From contig JAGWTR010000005.1 of the NCBI GenBank assembly GCA_028868855.1, positions 62,001-126,000 on the forward strand: a DNA stretch of 64,000 nt, read 5' to 3'. Both the position numbers and the translations under genes were made by a program. Every line of letters begins with the position of its first letter. Position 1 is the first letter of the stretch. The notes below the pieces were generated by a model. That model ran no database searches, was not told the DNA's origin, and saw only the letters and a program-made list of their open reading frames with translations. Origin of the DNA: Burkholderiales bacterium (GTDB lineage: Bacteria; Pseudomonadota; Gammaproteobacteria; Burkholderiales; Burkholderiaceae_C). Positions 49,975 through 58,855 of the stretch are shown in pieces.

Positions 49975-50758
49975 GAATCTGCTTGCCCTACCCGCCTTCA
50001 CTGACAACTACATCTGGATGCTTCACGATGGTCACAAGGCCCTCGTCGTGGATCCGGGGGACGCGTCTCCGGTGCTGGAAACATTGCAGCACGAAGGGCT
50101 GGAACTGGCTGCCATTCTAGTGACCCACCGTCACCTCGATCATGTTGGCGGACTAGACCGACTGCGGCCACATCTGCGCGGACTAGTCTACGGCCCCGCC
50201 ATGGGCCATATCAGTGGCATTGATGTTCGCGTTGGCGACGGTGTTTACATTGATTTTCAAGGTCTGAGGGTTGACGTGTGGGACACCCCCGGCCACACTG
50301 CTGACCACGTGAGTTATCTGGTGCGTTTCGACGCCATCAAGTCAGATCAACCGCCACTGCTGTTTTGTGGCGACACGCTTTTCTCCGCAGGCTGCGGCCG
50401 AATTTATGACGGCACGGCCCAGCAATTGTTCTCCGCCCTGACTCGGTTCAGCGCACTGCCGGGCAATACCGCCGTGTGCTGCACCCATGAATACACATTG
50501 GCCAATCTGCGTTTTGCCCGCGCTGTAGAACCTGACAACAACGCCATCGCTGTGCACGAACAAACCTGCCGCAAGCTCAGGGCTCAAGGCCAAGCCACCC
50601 TACCAAGCACCATCAGCACTGAGCTGGCGGTCAACCCCTACCTGCGTTGCGACCAACCCCAGGTGGTCCACAGCGCCCAACAACACGGCGCGCTCGACAG
50701 CACCGCTTTGGCGGTCTTCACAGCCCTGCGCCAATGGAAAGATTCCTTTCAAACATGA
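49973..50758 (+). CDS. gloB: Hydroxyacylglutathione hydrolase (glyoxalase II)
   Basis: This binuclear metallohydrolase splits S-D-lactoylglutathione in methylglyoxal detoxification. The 261-residue product starts [15 protein letters not shown]. It shows metallo-beta-lactamase metal ligands THRHLDHVGG, the bridging Asp in FCGDTLFSAGCGR, GHTADHV and CTHEYTLANLRFA, a glyoxalase II signature. Upstream CTCTATAATCGG may be its -10 region. Its stop overlaps the mltD start. Confidence 0.95.
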   Translation: MNLLALPAFTDNYIWMLHDGHKALVVDPGDASPVLETLQHEGLELAAILVTHRHLDHVGGLDRLRPHLRGLVYGPAMGHISGIDVRVGDGVYIDFQGLRVDVWDTPGHTADHVSYLVRFDAIKSDQPPLLFCGDTLFSAGCGRIYDGTAQQLFSALTRFSALPGNTAVCCTHEYTLANLRFARAVEPDNNAIAVHEQTCRKLRAQGQATLPSTISTELAVNPYLRCDQPQVVHSAQQHGALDSTALAVFTALRQWKDSFQT

Positions 50759-52446
50759 GCATTCAAACTCCTGCGGTGCGCCTCATCGCACTTTGCTCCG
50801 CCCTGGTGGCCACAGTCCTTTCAAGTGGTTGCGCATCCATGTCCCCGTCAAATACGGCATCGACAAGCTCGGCAATCGCGCTGAAAAAGCCCACCACCCC
50901 TGAAGGAATCAACCAGAGCGTGGCGCAATCCACGCTGTCCCCGGCGGCTCGCTACCTGAGCGCCCCGCAGGCCAAGCCTGAAGAGAACACCGATGAAGAA
51001 GGTCGTGACGCTGCGGGCATGCCCACAGACCCCCTGCGCCCTGACATCGCACTCAATCTGGACGACCTCAACGCCACCCAGGATCTATGGGGACGCGTTC
51101 GTCGCGGCTTTGGCTTGCCAGATCTGGACAGCCCACTGGTGGCCGACCACGAGCGTTGGTATGCGACTCGCCCGGACTATGTGAAACGCATGACCGAGCG
51201 CTCTAGCCGATACCTCTTCCATGTGGTTGAAGAGATCGAACGTCGCCACATGCCGACCGAACTGGCCTTGCTGCCCTTCATCGAAAGCGCGTTCAATCCG
51301 CAAGCCAACTCATCGGCGCGCGCCTCGGGCATCTGGCAATTCATGCCCGCCACCGGCAAGGACTTTGAACTCCGGCAGAACATTTTCCGGGATGACCGCC
51401 GCGACGTACTGGCCTCCACGCGCGCGGCACTGGACTACCTGCAACGGCTGAACAAGCAATTCGGTGACTGGCACCTGGCCCTGGCCGCCTATAACTGGGG
51501 AGAAGGCAATGTGCAAAAGGCCATCAATCGCAACCTCAAAGCCGGCCTACCCACAGACTACCTGAGCCTGAACATGCCGCCCGAAACGCGCAACTACGTG
51601 CCCAAGCTGCATGCCGTGCGCAATATCGTGCTCCACCCCGACACCTTTGGGCTGAGTTTGCCGCCCATTGAAAACCATCCTTACTTTGTCAGCGTGCCCA
51701 TTCAGCGCGACATGGACGTGCCGCTGGCCGCCCGCCTGGCGGGGCTGCCCATCGAGGACTTCAAGGCCCTCAACCCTTCCATGAACAAACCGGTCATCCT
51801 GGCTGCAGGCACACCTCAGGTCCTGCTGCCTTATGACAATGCCAGCCAGTTCGTGCACAACCTCAGCCAACACAAGGGTTTGCTCGCCACCTGGACGGCA
51901 TGGGTCGTGCCCCGCACCATGCGATCGGCCGACGCTGCACGTCAGTCGGGCATGAGCGAAGCCAGTCTGCGAGAAATCAACCGCATCCCGCCCAAGATGT
52001 TGGTCAAGGCAGGCTCCACCTTGCTGGTGCCCCGCAGTCAGCACCGGGAGCAAGACGTTTCGGAATCCGTCGCCGACAACGCCATGATGGCACTGGCACC
52101 AGACCTGCCCCCCATGCGTCGACTGAGCTTGCGCGCTGGCAAGAACGACTCTGTGAACAGCCTGGCCCGTCGCTACAAGGTACCCGTTGCCCAGGTCGCA
52201 CAATGGAATCGCGTCCCCGCGTCGGCCAAATTCAAACGAGGTCAGACGGTGGTGCTGTTCGTGCCGGCCGGCGGAAAACAATCCACAAGGGTTGCACGCA
52301 ATGGCCGCCCAACGGTTCATGCCCAGGCACGGCACGCAAGCCAGGCGACAACCAGGCTGGCGAGCGCCTCGCGTACGGTGGTTCGCAGCAAAGGGCGCAG
52401 CGCGCCGACTCGATCCAGCCGAATGCGGGTGGCCAGCGCTCGCTGA
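50755..52446 (+). CDS. mltD: Membrane-bound lytic murein transglycosylase D (lipoprotein)
   Basis: The 563-residue periplasmic lipoprotein has the lipobox LSSGC at about 22-26. The SLT domain carries the catalytic Glu in LLPFIESAFNPQA and the structural SGIWQFMPATG and AAYNWGEGNV blocks. Two LysM-like peptidoglycan-binding domains follow (about 380-425 and 455-500), then a basic Arg/Ser/Ala-rich tail. The ATG overlaps the gloB stop (ATGA); the gloB-mltD pairing is widely conserved. Confidence 0.93.
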   Translation: MSIQTPAVRLIALCSALVATVLSSGCASMSPSNTASTSSAIALKKPTTPEGINQSVAQSTLSPAARYLSAPQAKPEENTDEEGRDAAGMPTDPLRPDIALNLDDLNATQDLWGRVRRGFGLPDLDSPLVADHERWYATRPDYVKRMTERSSRYLFHVVEEIERRHMPTELALLPFIESAFNPQANSSARASGIWQFMPATGKDFELRQNIFRDDRRDVLASTRAALDYLQRLNKQFGDWHLALAAYNWGEGNVQKAINRNLKAGLPTDYLSLNMPPETRNYVPKLHAVRNIVLHPDTFGLSLPPIENHPYFVSVPIQRDMDVPLAARLAGLPIEDFKALNPSMNKPVILAAGTPQVLLPYDNASQFVHNLSQHKGLLATWTAWVVPRTMRSADAARQSGMSEASLREINRIPPKMLVKAGSTLLVPRSQHREQDVSESVADNAMMALAPDLPPMRRLSLRAGKNDSVNSLARRYKVPVAQVAQWNRVPASAKFKRGQTVVLFVPAGGKQSTRVARNGRPTVHAQARHASQATTRLASASRTVVRSKGRSAPTRSSRMRVASAR

Positions 52447-52464
52447 CCTCCCCGCTATGATCGT

Positions 52465-52857
52465 TCAGGCCATCGCCAGGATGGCCACGCAAACGCCGAA
52501 ACCGGCAGTCCAGACCAGGCTGCGAACGGCACCCCAGTTCATCAGGTAGATCGCCACGTATGCGACGCGAATGGCTATGAATGCCAAGGCCAGGGTGTCA
52601 ATACGCCCTTGATCAGCATGGGCCTGCTGCGCCAGCACCACCGCCGCGATGAACAGCGGCAACGCTTCAAAACCATTGGCCTGCGCCGCATTGGCACGCT
52701 GCTGCCAGCCAGTCAACTGATTAGCCCAGCTGCGCGGATTGTTGTTGTCGTAGCCGCCATTCTTGCGGGACCGACGGGCGGTGCTGGCTTTGGCCAGGCC
52801 TACGGTCAGTGGAGGCAAGGCGCAAGCGGCCAGCACACACCAATTTGCAATGGTCAT
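52465..52857 (-). CDS. MAPEG family membrane protein (core copy)
   Basis: The 130-residue four-helix protein has the MAPEG motif QQRANAAQANGFEALPLFIAA (split as RANAAQANGFEALPLF) and RVAYVAIYLMNWG. It differs clearly from the accessory MAPEG at 37.2 kb, which has GHANFAEYVPL instead. It lies about 50 bases downstream of recR on the same strand and has G+C-rich codons like its neighbours. Enzymatic activity is unknown. Confidence 0.87.
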   Translation of the reverse strand: MTIANWCVLAACALPPLTVGLAKASTARRSRKNGGYDNNNPRSWANQLTGWQQRANAAQANGFEALPLFIAAVVLAQQAHADQGRIDTLALAFIAIRVAYVAIYLMNWGAVRSLVWTAGFGVCVAILAMA

Positions 52858-52907
52858 CGGGATGTCTCCTCGGTCACTTGGACCTGTGTTGTCAAACTAA
52901 GCGTGGA

Positions 52908-53495
52908 TCAACGGCGATCCATGAACGCGTGGGCAATGGTACCCAAGTCCACGTACTCCAATTCGCTGCCGACCGGCACACCACGCGCCAAGCGTGTCAC
53001 CTTCAACCCACGCTGGCGCAGGGCCTCGCCAATGACATGAGCAGTGGCCTCGCCCTCAACGTTGAAATTCGTGGCCAGGATCACCTCGCTCACCAAGCCA
53101 TCGGCAGCCCGCTGCAGCAAAGCTGACAGACCAATATCACGCACACCAACGCCATCAAGGGGGCTGAGTCGCCCGAGCAGAACAAAATACAAACCCCGAT
53201 AACTGCCCGTGCGTTCCAGCGCCGCCTGATCGGCGGGGCTTTCAACCACGCACAGTAGCGTTTGATCACGTGTTTCGTCCAGGCACACACTGCACACCGG
53301 ATCGCGGCTGAAGGTGTTGCAACGCTCGCAATGCCCGATCTCATGAATCGAACTGGCCAGCGCTTGCGACAGCTTCAAGGCGCCAGCACGGTCGTGCTGC
53401 AGCAAATGGAAGGCCATGCGCTGCGCGGACTTCTGCCCCACGCCGGGCAGACAGCGCAGGGCATCGATCAATGCCTCTAATGCCGGATCGGCCAC
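52908..53495 (-). CDS. recR: Recombination protein RecR
   Basis: The 195-residue RecFOR gap-repair protein has an N-terminal HhH ([17 protein letters not shown]), a four-Cys zinc finger ([16 protein letters not shown]), a Toprim domain ([15 protein letters not shown]) and a C-terminal Walker-like segment. It is in the dnaX-ybaB-recR operon, 10 bases after ybaB. Confidence 0.97.
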   Translation of the reverse strand: MADPALEALIDALRCLPGVGQKSAQRMAFHLLQHDRAGALKLSQALASSIHEIGHCERCNTFSRDPVCSVCLDETRDQTLLCVVESPADQAALERTGSYRGLYFVLLGRLSPLDGVGVRDIGLSALLQRAADGLVSEVILATNFNVEGEATAHVIGEALRQRGLKVTRLARGVPVGSELEYVDLGTIAHAFMDRR

Positions 53496-53505
53496 AAATG
53501 CCTGA

Positions 53506-53832
53506 TCAGAAAGGCAGCTTCATGCCGGGAGGCATGGGCATACCGGCGGTGAGCTTGCTCATTTTTTCCTGGGACGTGGCTTCAGCACGGCGTACCGCGT
53601 CATTGAAAGCGGCAGCCACCAGATCTTCCAGCATATCCTTGTCGTCGGCCAGCAGGCTGGGGTCGATCGTGACGCGCTTGACCTCGTTCTTGCAGGTCAT
53701 CAGCACCTTGACCAAGCCTGAGCCGGATTCGCCTTCCACATCAATCAGGGCCAGCTGGTCCTGGGCCTTCTTGAGGTTGTCTTGCATTTGCTGGGCTTGC
53801 TTCATCAAGCCAGCGAGTTGTCCTTTGATCAT
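53506..53832 (-). CDS. ybaB: YbaB/EbfC family nucleoid-associated protein
   Basis: The 108-residue small DNA-binding protein starts [17 protein letters not shown] after AAAGGAG. The helical N-terminal stretch and the [23 protein letters not shown] central beta region (in two parts) are typical, ending in a Met/Pro-rich [12 protein letters not shown] tail. The dimer binds DNA and affects nucleoid structure. It sits between dnaX and recR as usual. Confidence 0.96.
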   Translation of the reverse strand: MIKGQLAGLMKQAQQMQDNLKKAQDQLALIDVEGESGSGLVKVLMTCKNEVKRVTIDPSLLADDKDMLEDLVAAAFNDAVRRAEATSQEKMSKLTAGMPMPPGMKLPF

Positions 53833-53883
53833 CGGAACTCCTTTATTTTGCAAACCGTGATTGTCGCCGGGAACGCAGGCGCG

Positions 53884-55752
53884 TCACAAAGGCCGGATCG
53901 ATCCGGCCACGATGCGCGCCCCCGGATACTGCGCAAGTACTGAGGTCACCAACGGGTCCGACTGGATCAGGTCCTCGGCAGCGCGCTGGTGACGCTCGCG
54001 CACGGCCTGATCGCGCTGGGCCGGGGTATTCGTAGCAATACCGCCGTCCAGATCGAACTCGATGGTGGCGCTGTTGTGTCCCAACAGCTCAGCCAATGCT
54101 TGAGCCAGGCGCTCACGGTGCATATCGCCACGCAGACTTTCGCGGTCAACACGCAGGCGCCACCGGCTGGTGCCACCCTCCTCCACACAGGCCACGCACT
54201 GGGCCTGCATGGCCATCTCGCGCACCAGGGCCGTGACGGCGTTGCGTGATACGAGCTGAGCGACCACCTCGGCCCAACGGTCGGCCAGGGGGTCATGGGG
54301 CCACTGAGCAATGGGTGCCCGAGGGCGGGCCAGCGACGCTTGAGGGGGTTCAGGCTCGGCCATCGATGATGCAGGCACCTCCCGCTCATAGGCTTCAACG
54401 GGCAATTCCTCCCAGGGAGGCACCGCCACCGCCTGCGATGCGGCGGGCTGTGCAGCAGGAGCCCGACCGGCCATGGCTTGAACCGCAGTCGGCGGTGCCC
54501 GCAAGGGCAAAGCCGTTGGCGAGGCGGCAGGCGCGAACGCGACCACCGGCTGGGGCGTCATGATGCGCGCACTGGAAAGCTCGGCGACCTGTCTGGCGGT
54601 CCCCGAGCCCTCAGCTTTTGGGCGGGGAGAAGCCCCACCACCCTCCACCGCCGCTCGCGGCTTGAAGGCCAACAGCCTCAGCAGCAGCATCAGCAAACCG
54701 CTGTATTCATCAGGCGCCAGGGCCAACTCGGCCCGCCCTTGCAAGGCCAGGCTGTAAAACAGCTGCGTCTCGTCCGGCGCCAACAACCCGGCGAGCGACT
54801 GCCACAGCGCGCCATCTGGGTCTGACGGGTCGGCAGCTTGCGGAACCGCCTGGATCAGCGCCATTCGCTGTAACGCGGTGGCCAACTCTTCCAACGTACC
54901 CGAGGCAGACAGACCCAACTCGCGCAGGGTGTCCACCGCAGCCACCAGGCTGGCCCCATCAGAGGCCGACACAGCTTCGATGATGCGCTGCACATGCTGG
55001 CGATCGACCGCGCCCAGCATCTGGCGCACGGTGGCTTCGAGCACCGCCCCGCCGCCAAACGCAATGGCCTGGTCCGTGAGCGACATCGCATCTCGCATGG
55101 AGCCGCGCCCCGCGCGCGCCAACAGGCTCAGAGCGCCCGGTTCAGCGGTGATGCCTTCGGCGACCAGCACTTGCTGCAAGTAGTCCTGAGCGGTCTGCAC
55201 AGCCATGGGCCGCAAATTGAACTGCAAACAACGTGACAGCACCGTGACCGGCACCTTCTGCGGATCGGTGGTGGCCAGCACGAACTTCAGGTAATCGGGC
55301 GGCTCTTCCAGCGTCTTCAACATCGCGTTGAAGGCATGGTTGCTCAGCATGTGCACCTCGTCGATCATGTAGACCTTGAAGCGTCCTACCACCGGCTTGT
55401 AAACTGCCTGATCGAGCAGCTGCGAGATCTCTTCGACGCCGCGGTTCGACGCCGCATCAAGCTCCACATAGTCCACGAAACGGCCAGAATCAATGTCGCG
55501 ACAAGGCTGACACTGGCCGCAAGGGCGCGCCGTGATGCCGCCGGAGCCATCAAGTCCCACGCAATTGAGCGACTTGGCCAGGATGCGCGACACCGTGGTC
55601 TTGCCCACACCACGCGTGCCGGTGAACAGATAGGCATGGTGCAGACGCTGTTGCGTGAGCGCATTGCTCAGGGCCTGAACCACATGCCCCTGGCCAACCA
55701 TGGCCTCGAAACTGTGGGGACGATATTTGCGGGCAAGAACCATTGAACTCAT
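53884..55752 (-). CDS. dnaX: DNA polymerase III subunit gamma/tau
   Basis: This is the clamp-loader ATPase. The 622-residue product has an AAA+ domain with Walker A GTRGVGKTT, a zinc-binding C-x2-C-x2-C segment (CGQCQPC), DEVHMLSNHAFNA and the sensor Arg in LSRCLQF. The middle is Pro/Ala-rich and the C-terminal tau domain contacts Pol III alpha. No obvious A-run slippery site for a gamma frameshift was noticed. The start is MSSMVLARK; MVLARK three codons later is equally possible, as no strong ribosome site is seen. First gene of dnaX-ybaB-recR. Confidence 0.95.
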   Translation of the reverse strand: MSSMVLARKYRPHSFEAMVGQGHVVQALSNALTQQRLHHAYLFTGTRGVGKTTVSRILAKSLNCVGLDGSGGITARPCGQCQPCRDIDSGRFVDYVELDAASNRGVEEISQLLDQAVYKPVVGRFKVYMIDEVHMLSNHAFNAMLKTLEEPPDYLKFVLATTDPQKVPVTVLSRCLQFNLRPMAVQTAQDYLQQVLVAEGITAEPGALSLLARAGRGSMRDAMSLTDQAIAFGGGAVLEATVRQMLGAVDRQHVQRIIEAVSASDGASLVAAVDTLRELGLSASGTLEELATALQRMALIQAVPQAADPSDPDGALWQSLAGLLAPDETQLFYSLALQGRAELALAPDEYSGLLMLLLRLLAFKPRAAVEGGGASPRPKAEGSGTARQVAELSSARIMTPQPVVAFAPAASPTALPLRAPPTAVQAMAGRAPAAQPAASQAVAVPPWEELPVEAYEREVPASSMAEPEPPQASLARPRAPIAQWPHDPLADRWAEVVAQLVSRNAVTALVREMAMQAQCVACVEEGGTSRWRLRVDRESLRGDMHRERLAQALAELLGHNSATIEFDLDGGIATNTPAQRDQAVRERHQRAAEDLIQSDPLVTSVLAQYPGARIVAGSIRPL

Positions 55753-55978
55753 TGAGTAATTCTAGAGGCAGCGAGACGCAAAAAATGACCAGCCGTCCAC
55801 CGCGTCGGATTCAAAAATCTGGCCTGTGGTTTGGCCATGCCATCGCATCGAAACTGTGGAAGTGCGATAATGGAAAGTTCGCCAAGCCACACCTAACGCT
55901 TGACCCGCCTGTTCCAGGTTCGGAATGGCGGGAGCAGTCGCCGCAGAACCATTAGAACCATTCATTGGGCCCGTCGTT
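55753..55978. other. dnaX-rhlE divergent gap with promoter-like and hairpin elements
   Basis: This 226-base gap has a GATAAT on the plus strand (about 55866) and downstream a strong hairpin CCCGCC/GGCGGG around CAGGTTCGGAA. The SRP RNA gene (ffs) is commonly next to dnaX in related bacteria, and CAGGTTCGGAA with GGGAGCAG resembles SRP motif parts, but the expected GGAA-capped helix does not form cleanly. I see no confident RNA gene. Confidence 0.3.
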
Positions 55979-57340
55979 ATGTTGTTTGAAAATTTGGGGT
56001 TGGCCGAGCCGTTGCTCAAAGCAATTACCGAAGCTGGATATACCGTTCCAACCCCGATTCAGGCACAGGCCATTCCGGCTGTGCTCAGTGGGGGGGACTT
56101 GCTGGCAGGAGCGCAGACCGGCACGGGTAAAACCGCCGGCTTCACCTTACCGCTCCTGCACAAACTGGCGGCCAGCCAGAAGCCCGTGTCCCCCGGAGTC
56201 AAGCGCCACATCCGCGCGCTCATCCTGACACCCACCCGCGAATTGGCCGCACAGGTCGAAGAAAGCGTACGCGTTTATGGCAAGTACCTGACGCTGCGCT
56301 CCATGGTCATCTTTGGCGGTGTGGGCATGAAACCCCAGATCGATGCCCTGCGTCGTGGCGTCGACATCCTGGTCGCCACGCCCGGCCGCCTGCTGGACTT
56401 GCACCAGCAAGGCGTGCTCGACCTCGGCCATGTCGAGTACTTTGTCCTGGACGAAGCCGACCGCATGCTGGACATGGGCTTTGTCCACGACATCCGCCGT
56501 GTGCTCGCCATCGTGCCGCCCAAGAAACAAAGTCTGCTGTTCTCAGCCACATTCTCTGATGAGATTAAGGCCTTGGCCGACAAACTGCTCAACGCCCCCC
56601 AGGTGATTGAAGTGGCTCGCCGCAACACCACGGCCGAGACGATCACCCAAAAGATTCATCCGGTCGACCGGGAACAGAAGAAGGAACTGCTCACTCACCT
56701 GATCAAGTCGCAGAACTGGCATCAAGTGCTGGTGTTCACGCGCATGAAGCATGGCGCCAACCGCCTGGTCGAGTACCTTGAGAAGCAGGACATCACCGCC
56801 ATGGCCATCCATGGCAACAAAAGCCAGGCGGCCCGCACCCGCGCTTTGTCCGAATTCAAATCGGGCGACTTGCAAGTGCTGGTGGCCACCGACATCGCGG
56901 CACGCGGCATCGACATTGATCAACTGCCCCATGTGATCAACTACGAACTGCCCAACGTGCCGGAAGACTATGTGCACCGCATTGGTCGCACGGGTCGCGC
57001 TGGCGCAGAAGGCGAAGCCATTTCGCTGGTCTGCATCGACGAAGAAGGCTTTCTGGCCGACATCGAAAAACTGATCAAGCGCGCCATCCCCCGGGAAGTC
57101 ATTCCAGGTTTTGAGCCCGACCCGAACGCCAAGGCCGAGCCGATTGTGTTGGGCCGTCGCGTCCTGCATGGTACTTCGGGCAGTGGCCGCAGCGGCTCCG
57201 GCGGCGGCGGTCGCTCTGGAGGAGGTGGCGGACGTGCGGCTGCGCCACGAGGACAAGGCAATGGCCGGCCAGCCGAAAAGCGCGGCCCAGGGGTGGGTAA
57301 TCGTGGCTCTTCTCAGGCGCCCCGCGCTCGAACGCGCTGA
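55979..57340 (+). CDS. rhlE: DEAD-box RNA helicase, RhlE-like
   Basis: The 453-residue ATP-dependent RNA helicase shows the Q motif [11 protein letters not shown], motif I AQTGTGKT, Ia PTRELAAQ, Ib [15 protein letters not shown], and the C-terminal [14 protein letters not shown] and [10 protein letters not shown]. The tail is Gly/Ser/Arg-rich ([13 protein letters not shown]), as in RhlE. The start at [13 protein letters not shown] is placed where the helicase fold begins; a longer ATG at 55925 exists and neither has a good ribosome site. It acts in ribosome assembly and cold response in the family. Confidence 0.92.
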   Translation: MLFENLGLAEPLLKAITEAGYTVPTPIQAQAIPAVLSGGDLLAGAQTGTGKTAGFTLPLLHKLAASQKPVSPGVKRHIRALILTPTRELAAQVEESVRVYGKYLTLRSMVIFGGVGMKPQIDALRRGVDILVATPGRLLDLHQQGVLDLGHVEYFVLDEADRMLDMGFVHDIRRVLAIVPPKKQSLLFSATFSDEIKALADKLLNAPQVIEVARRNTTAETITQKIHPVDREQKKELLTHLIKSQNWHQVLVFTRMKHGANRLVEYLEKQDITAMAIHGNKSQAARTRALSEFKSGDLQVLVATDIAARGIDIDQLPHVINYELPNVPEDYVHRIGRTGRAGAEGEAISLVCIDEEGFLADIEKLIKRAIPREVIPGFEPDPNAKAEPIVLGRRVLHGTSGSGRSGSGGGGRSGGGGGRAAAPRGQGNGRPAEKRGPGVGNRGSSQAPRARTR

Positions 57341-57358
57341 GATACCTCGGTGAATAAC

Positions 57359-57386
57359 AAAAAACCCGGCAATGCCGGGTTTTTTA
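57359..57386. terminator. Rho-independent terminator (bidirectional)
   Basis: The stem AACCCGGCA/TGCCGGGTT is flanked by A-tract and T-tract. It ends rhlE and also the minus-strand Ala/Lys-rich protein gene, which stops about 50 bases away. Confidence 0.9.
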
Positions 57387-57432
57387 ATGAGGTGCGCCGC
57401 CTCTGTCGAGGCAGCACAACCATCCGAAGAAA

Positions 57433-57633
57433 TTACTTCGAAGCAGCTTCAGAAGCGGCAGCGGATGCCTTCTTGGCAGCCTTGTGCTTGGCCTTCTTGG
57501 CAGCCTTGTGCTTGGCGGGAGCAGCAGCGGAAGCAGTTGCCTCAGCAGGAGCCGACGCTTGGGCAGCAGGAGCGGCAGCAAAAGCAGCAGCAGCAAACAT
57601 CGAAGCAACCAAAGCGGCAATCAGCTTGTTCAT
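57433..57633 (-). CDS. Small secreted Ala/Lys-rich repeat protein
   Basis: The 66-residue protein has a signal peptide (MNKLIAALVASMFAAAAFA, cleavage near AFAAA), then low-complexity Ala with two tandem AKHKAAKK octamers and an Ala/Ser tail. GGAG precedes the ATG by about seven bases. It resembles short Ala/Lys-rich exported proteins of Burkholderiales and, loosely, acid-shock (Asr) proteins. It could bind polyanions or buffer; function unknown. The minus-strand start and signal peptide argue for this strand over the plus-strand frame. Confidence 0.7.
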   Translation of the reverse strand: MNKLIAALVASMFAAAAFAAAPAAQASAPAEATASAAAPAKHKAAKKAKHKAAKKASAAASEAASK

Positions 57634-57738
57634 GTAAAAACTCCAAAGGAATAAATTAGTGGGCAGGCCCAGGACCCCAGGTCTGTATTACCTCAACGCA
57701 GGGGCAAAACACCAGGTTGACACAGGGCGCACAAAAAA

Positions 57739-57752
57739 CCAAAAATTTTTGG
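57739..57752. repeat. Perfect 14-bp palindrome CCAAAAATTTTTGG
   Basis: An A/T-centred perfect inverted repeat lies between the Ala/Lys-rich gene and yaaA. It is near the yaaA 3' end and upstream of the small gene's start. It could be a regulator operator or a weak terminator. Confidence 0.4.
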
Positions 57753-57784
57753 CGTTGATTTATTCGGCCAAAACTTTGCGCGCC

Positions 57785-58561
57785 CTACGATTCCAGGCGA
57801 CGCCGGAATACCAGGCGATCCGGCCTGGAAACCTCGGCGACAAAGGCATAGCCTTCCGCCGCAAAATCCTGCAGGTCGCGCCCTGATTTGGCTCGATTGA
57901 CAATTGCGTGCCGCGCCATCAAGCCCCGTGCACGCTTGGCATGAAAGCTGATGATCTTCCAGGCGCCCGACTTCCAGTCCTCAAACACACACTCCACCAC
58001 CCGCGCCTTGAGGGCCTTGCGTTTGACTGCTTTGAAATATTCCTGCGAGGCCAGATTGATGACGACATCGTCACCCTGCTCGGCCAGACGTTCGTTCAGA
58101 TGCAAAGCCAGGGTGTCGCCCCACCAGGCGTACAAGTCTTTGCCTCGGGGAGTGGGCAGGCGAGTGCCCATTTCCAACCGGTACGGTTGCATCCAGTCCA
58201 GCGGCCTCAGCACACCGTAGAGCCCGCTGAGCATGATCAGATGGTCGTGCGCCCAGTCCAGGTCGCGCTCCTTGAAACTGGACGCATCCAGACCTTCGTA
58301 GACATCACCATTGAAGGCCAACATGGCTTGTTTGCTGTTACGGGGCGTGAACTCAGGGCTCCATGCCCCATAGCGCGCCACATTCAAGGTGGACAAGGCA
58401 TCGCTGAGATCCATCAGCGATGCGATCTGGGTCGGCGTGTACGGGCGCAAAATGTCAATGAGCTGCGCGGCCTCGCTCGCAAACACGGGCAAGGTGTGGC
58501 GGTCCGTCGTGGGCGCAGTCTCGTAGTCCAGGCTTTTGGCCGGCGAGAGGACAATGATCAC
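57785..58561 (-). CDS. yaaA: Peroxide stress protein YaaA (DUF328)
   Basis: The 258-residue YaaA/DUF328 protein, in E. coli, lowers free iron during H2O2 stress and has DNA-binding features. Conserved family blocks are LSPAKSLDYE at the start, LYGVLRPLDWMQPYRLEMG, LASQEYFKAV and SFHAKRARGLMARH. Length is normal. Its ATG overlaps the stop of a preceding small ORF (ATGA), suggesting coupled translation. Confidence 0.93.
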   Translation of the reverse strand: MIIVLSPAKSLDYETAPTTDRHTLPVFASEAAQLIDILRPYTPTQIASLMDLSDALSTLNVARYGAWSPEFTPRNSKQAMLAFNGDVYEGLDASSFKERDLDWAHDHLIMLSGLYGVLRPLDWMQPYRLEMGTRLPTPRGKDLYAWWGDTLALHLNERLAEQGDDVVINLASQEYFKAVKRKALKARVVECVFEDWKSGAWKIISFHAKRARGLMARHAIVNRAKSGRDLQDFAAEGYAFVAEVSRPDRLVFRRRLES

Positions 58562-58707
58562 GGCGTCACCCCTGCCGGATCACGGCTGCAGCAATGGCAA
58601 GCGGGGGCACCCGCCGTTTTTTCTGTGCTGTCCGTGACGTCCTCGAACGCGGACTGATCGTTTTCGTCATGGTGATCGAGCCCGGGCTTGTCGCCAATGA
58701 TTTTCAT
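58558..58707 (-). CDS. Small ORF (49 aa) coupled to yaaA
   Basis: MKIIGDKPGLDHHDENDQS opens this 49-residue acidic frame; it ends with a Cys-rich segment ACHCCSRDPAGVTP. AGGAG lies five bases before its ATG, a better site than that of yaaA. Its TGA overlaps the yaaA ATG, so it may act as a leader peptide or a real small protein. The Cys cluster could bind metal, inference only. No homologue recognised. Confidence 0.5.
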   Translation of the reverse strand: MKIIGDKPGLDHHDENDQSAFEDVTDSTEKTAGAPACHCCSRDPAGVTP

Positions 58708-58855
58708 GCTTGCTCCTGCGCAATGGATCGCCCGCATCATAGGACGACTCCGCCGACCCACACCTCCACCCGCAGGTCAACCCATGACCGATGCCTTACC
58801 GGCCTGAGCGGCCTAGAATCAAGGTCTTGCCCGTTCTCGCTGAGATTCAAACACC

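Noticed and set aside
53884-55752. Programmed frameshift in dnaX for a gamma subunit
   Set aside because: No A-rich slippery heptamer with a following hairpin was noticed in the expected middle region.
57350-57637. Ala-rich frame on the plus strand opposite the Ala/Lys-rich protein
   Set aside because: It starts inside the rhlE terminator and lacks a ribosome site, whereas the minus-strand frame has a signal peptide and GGAG.
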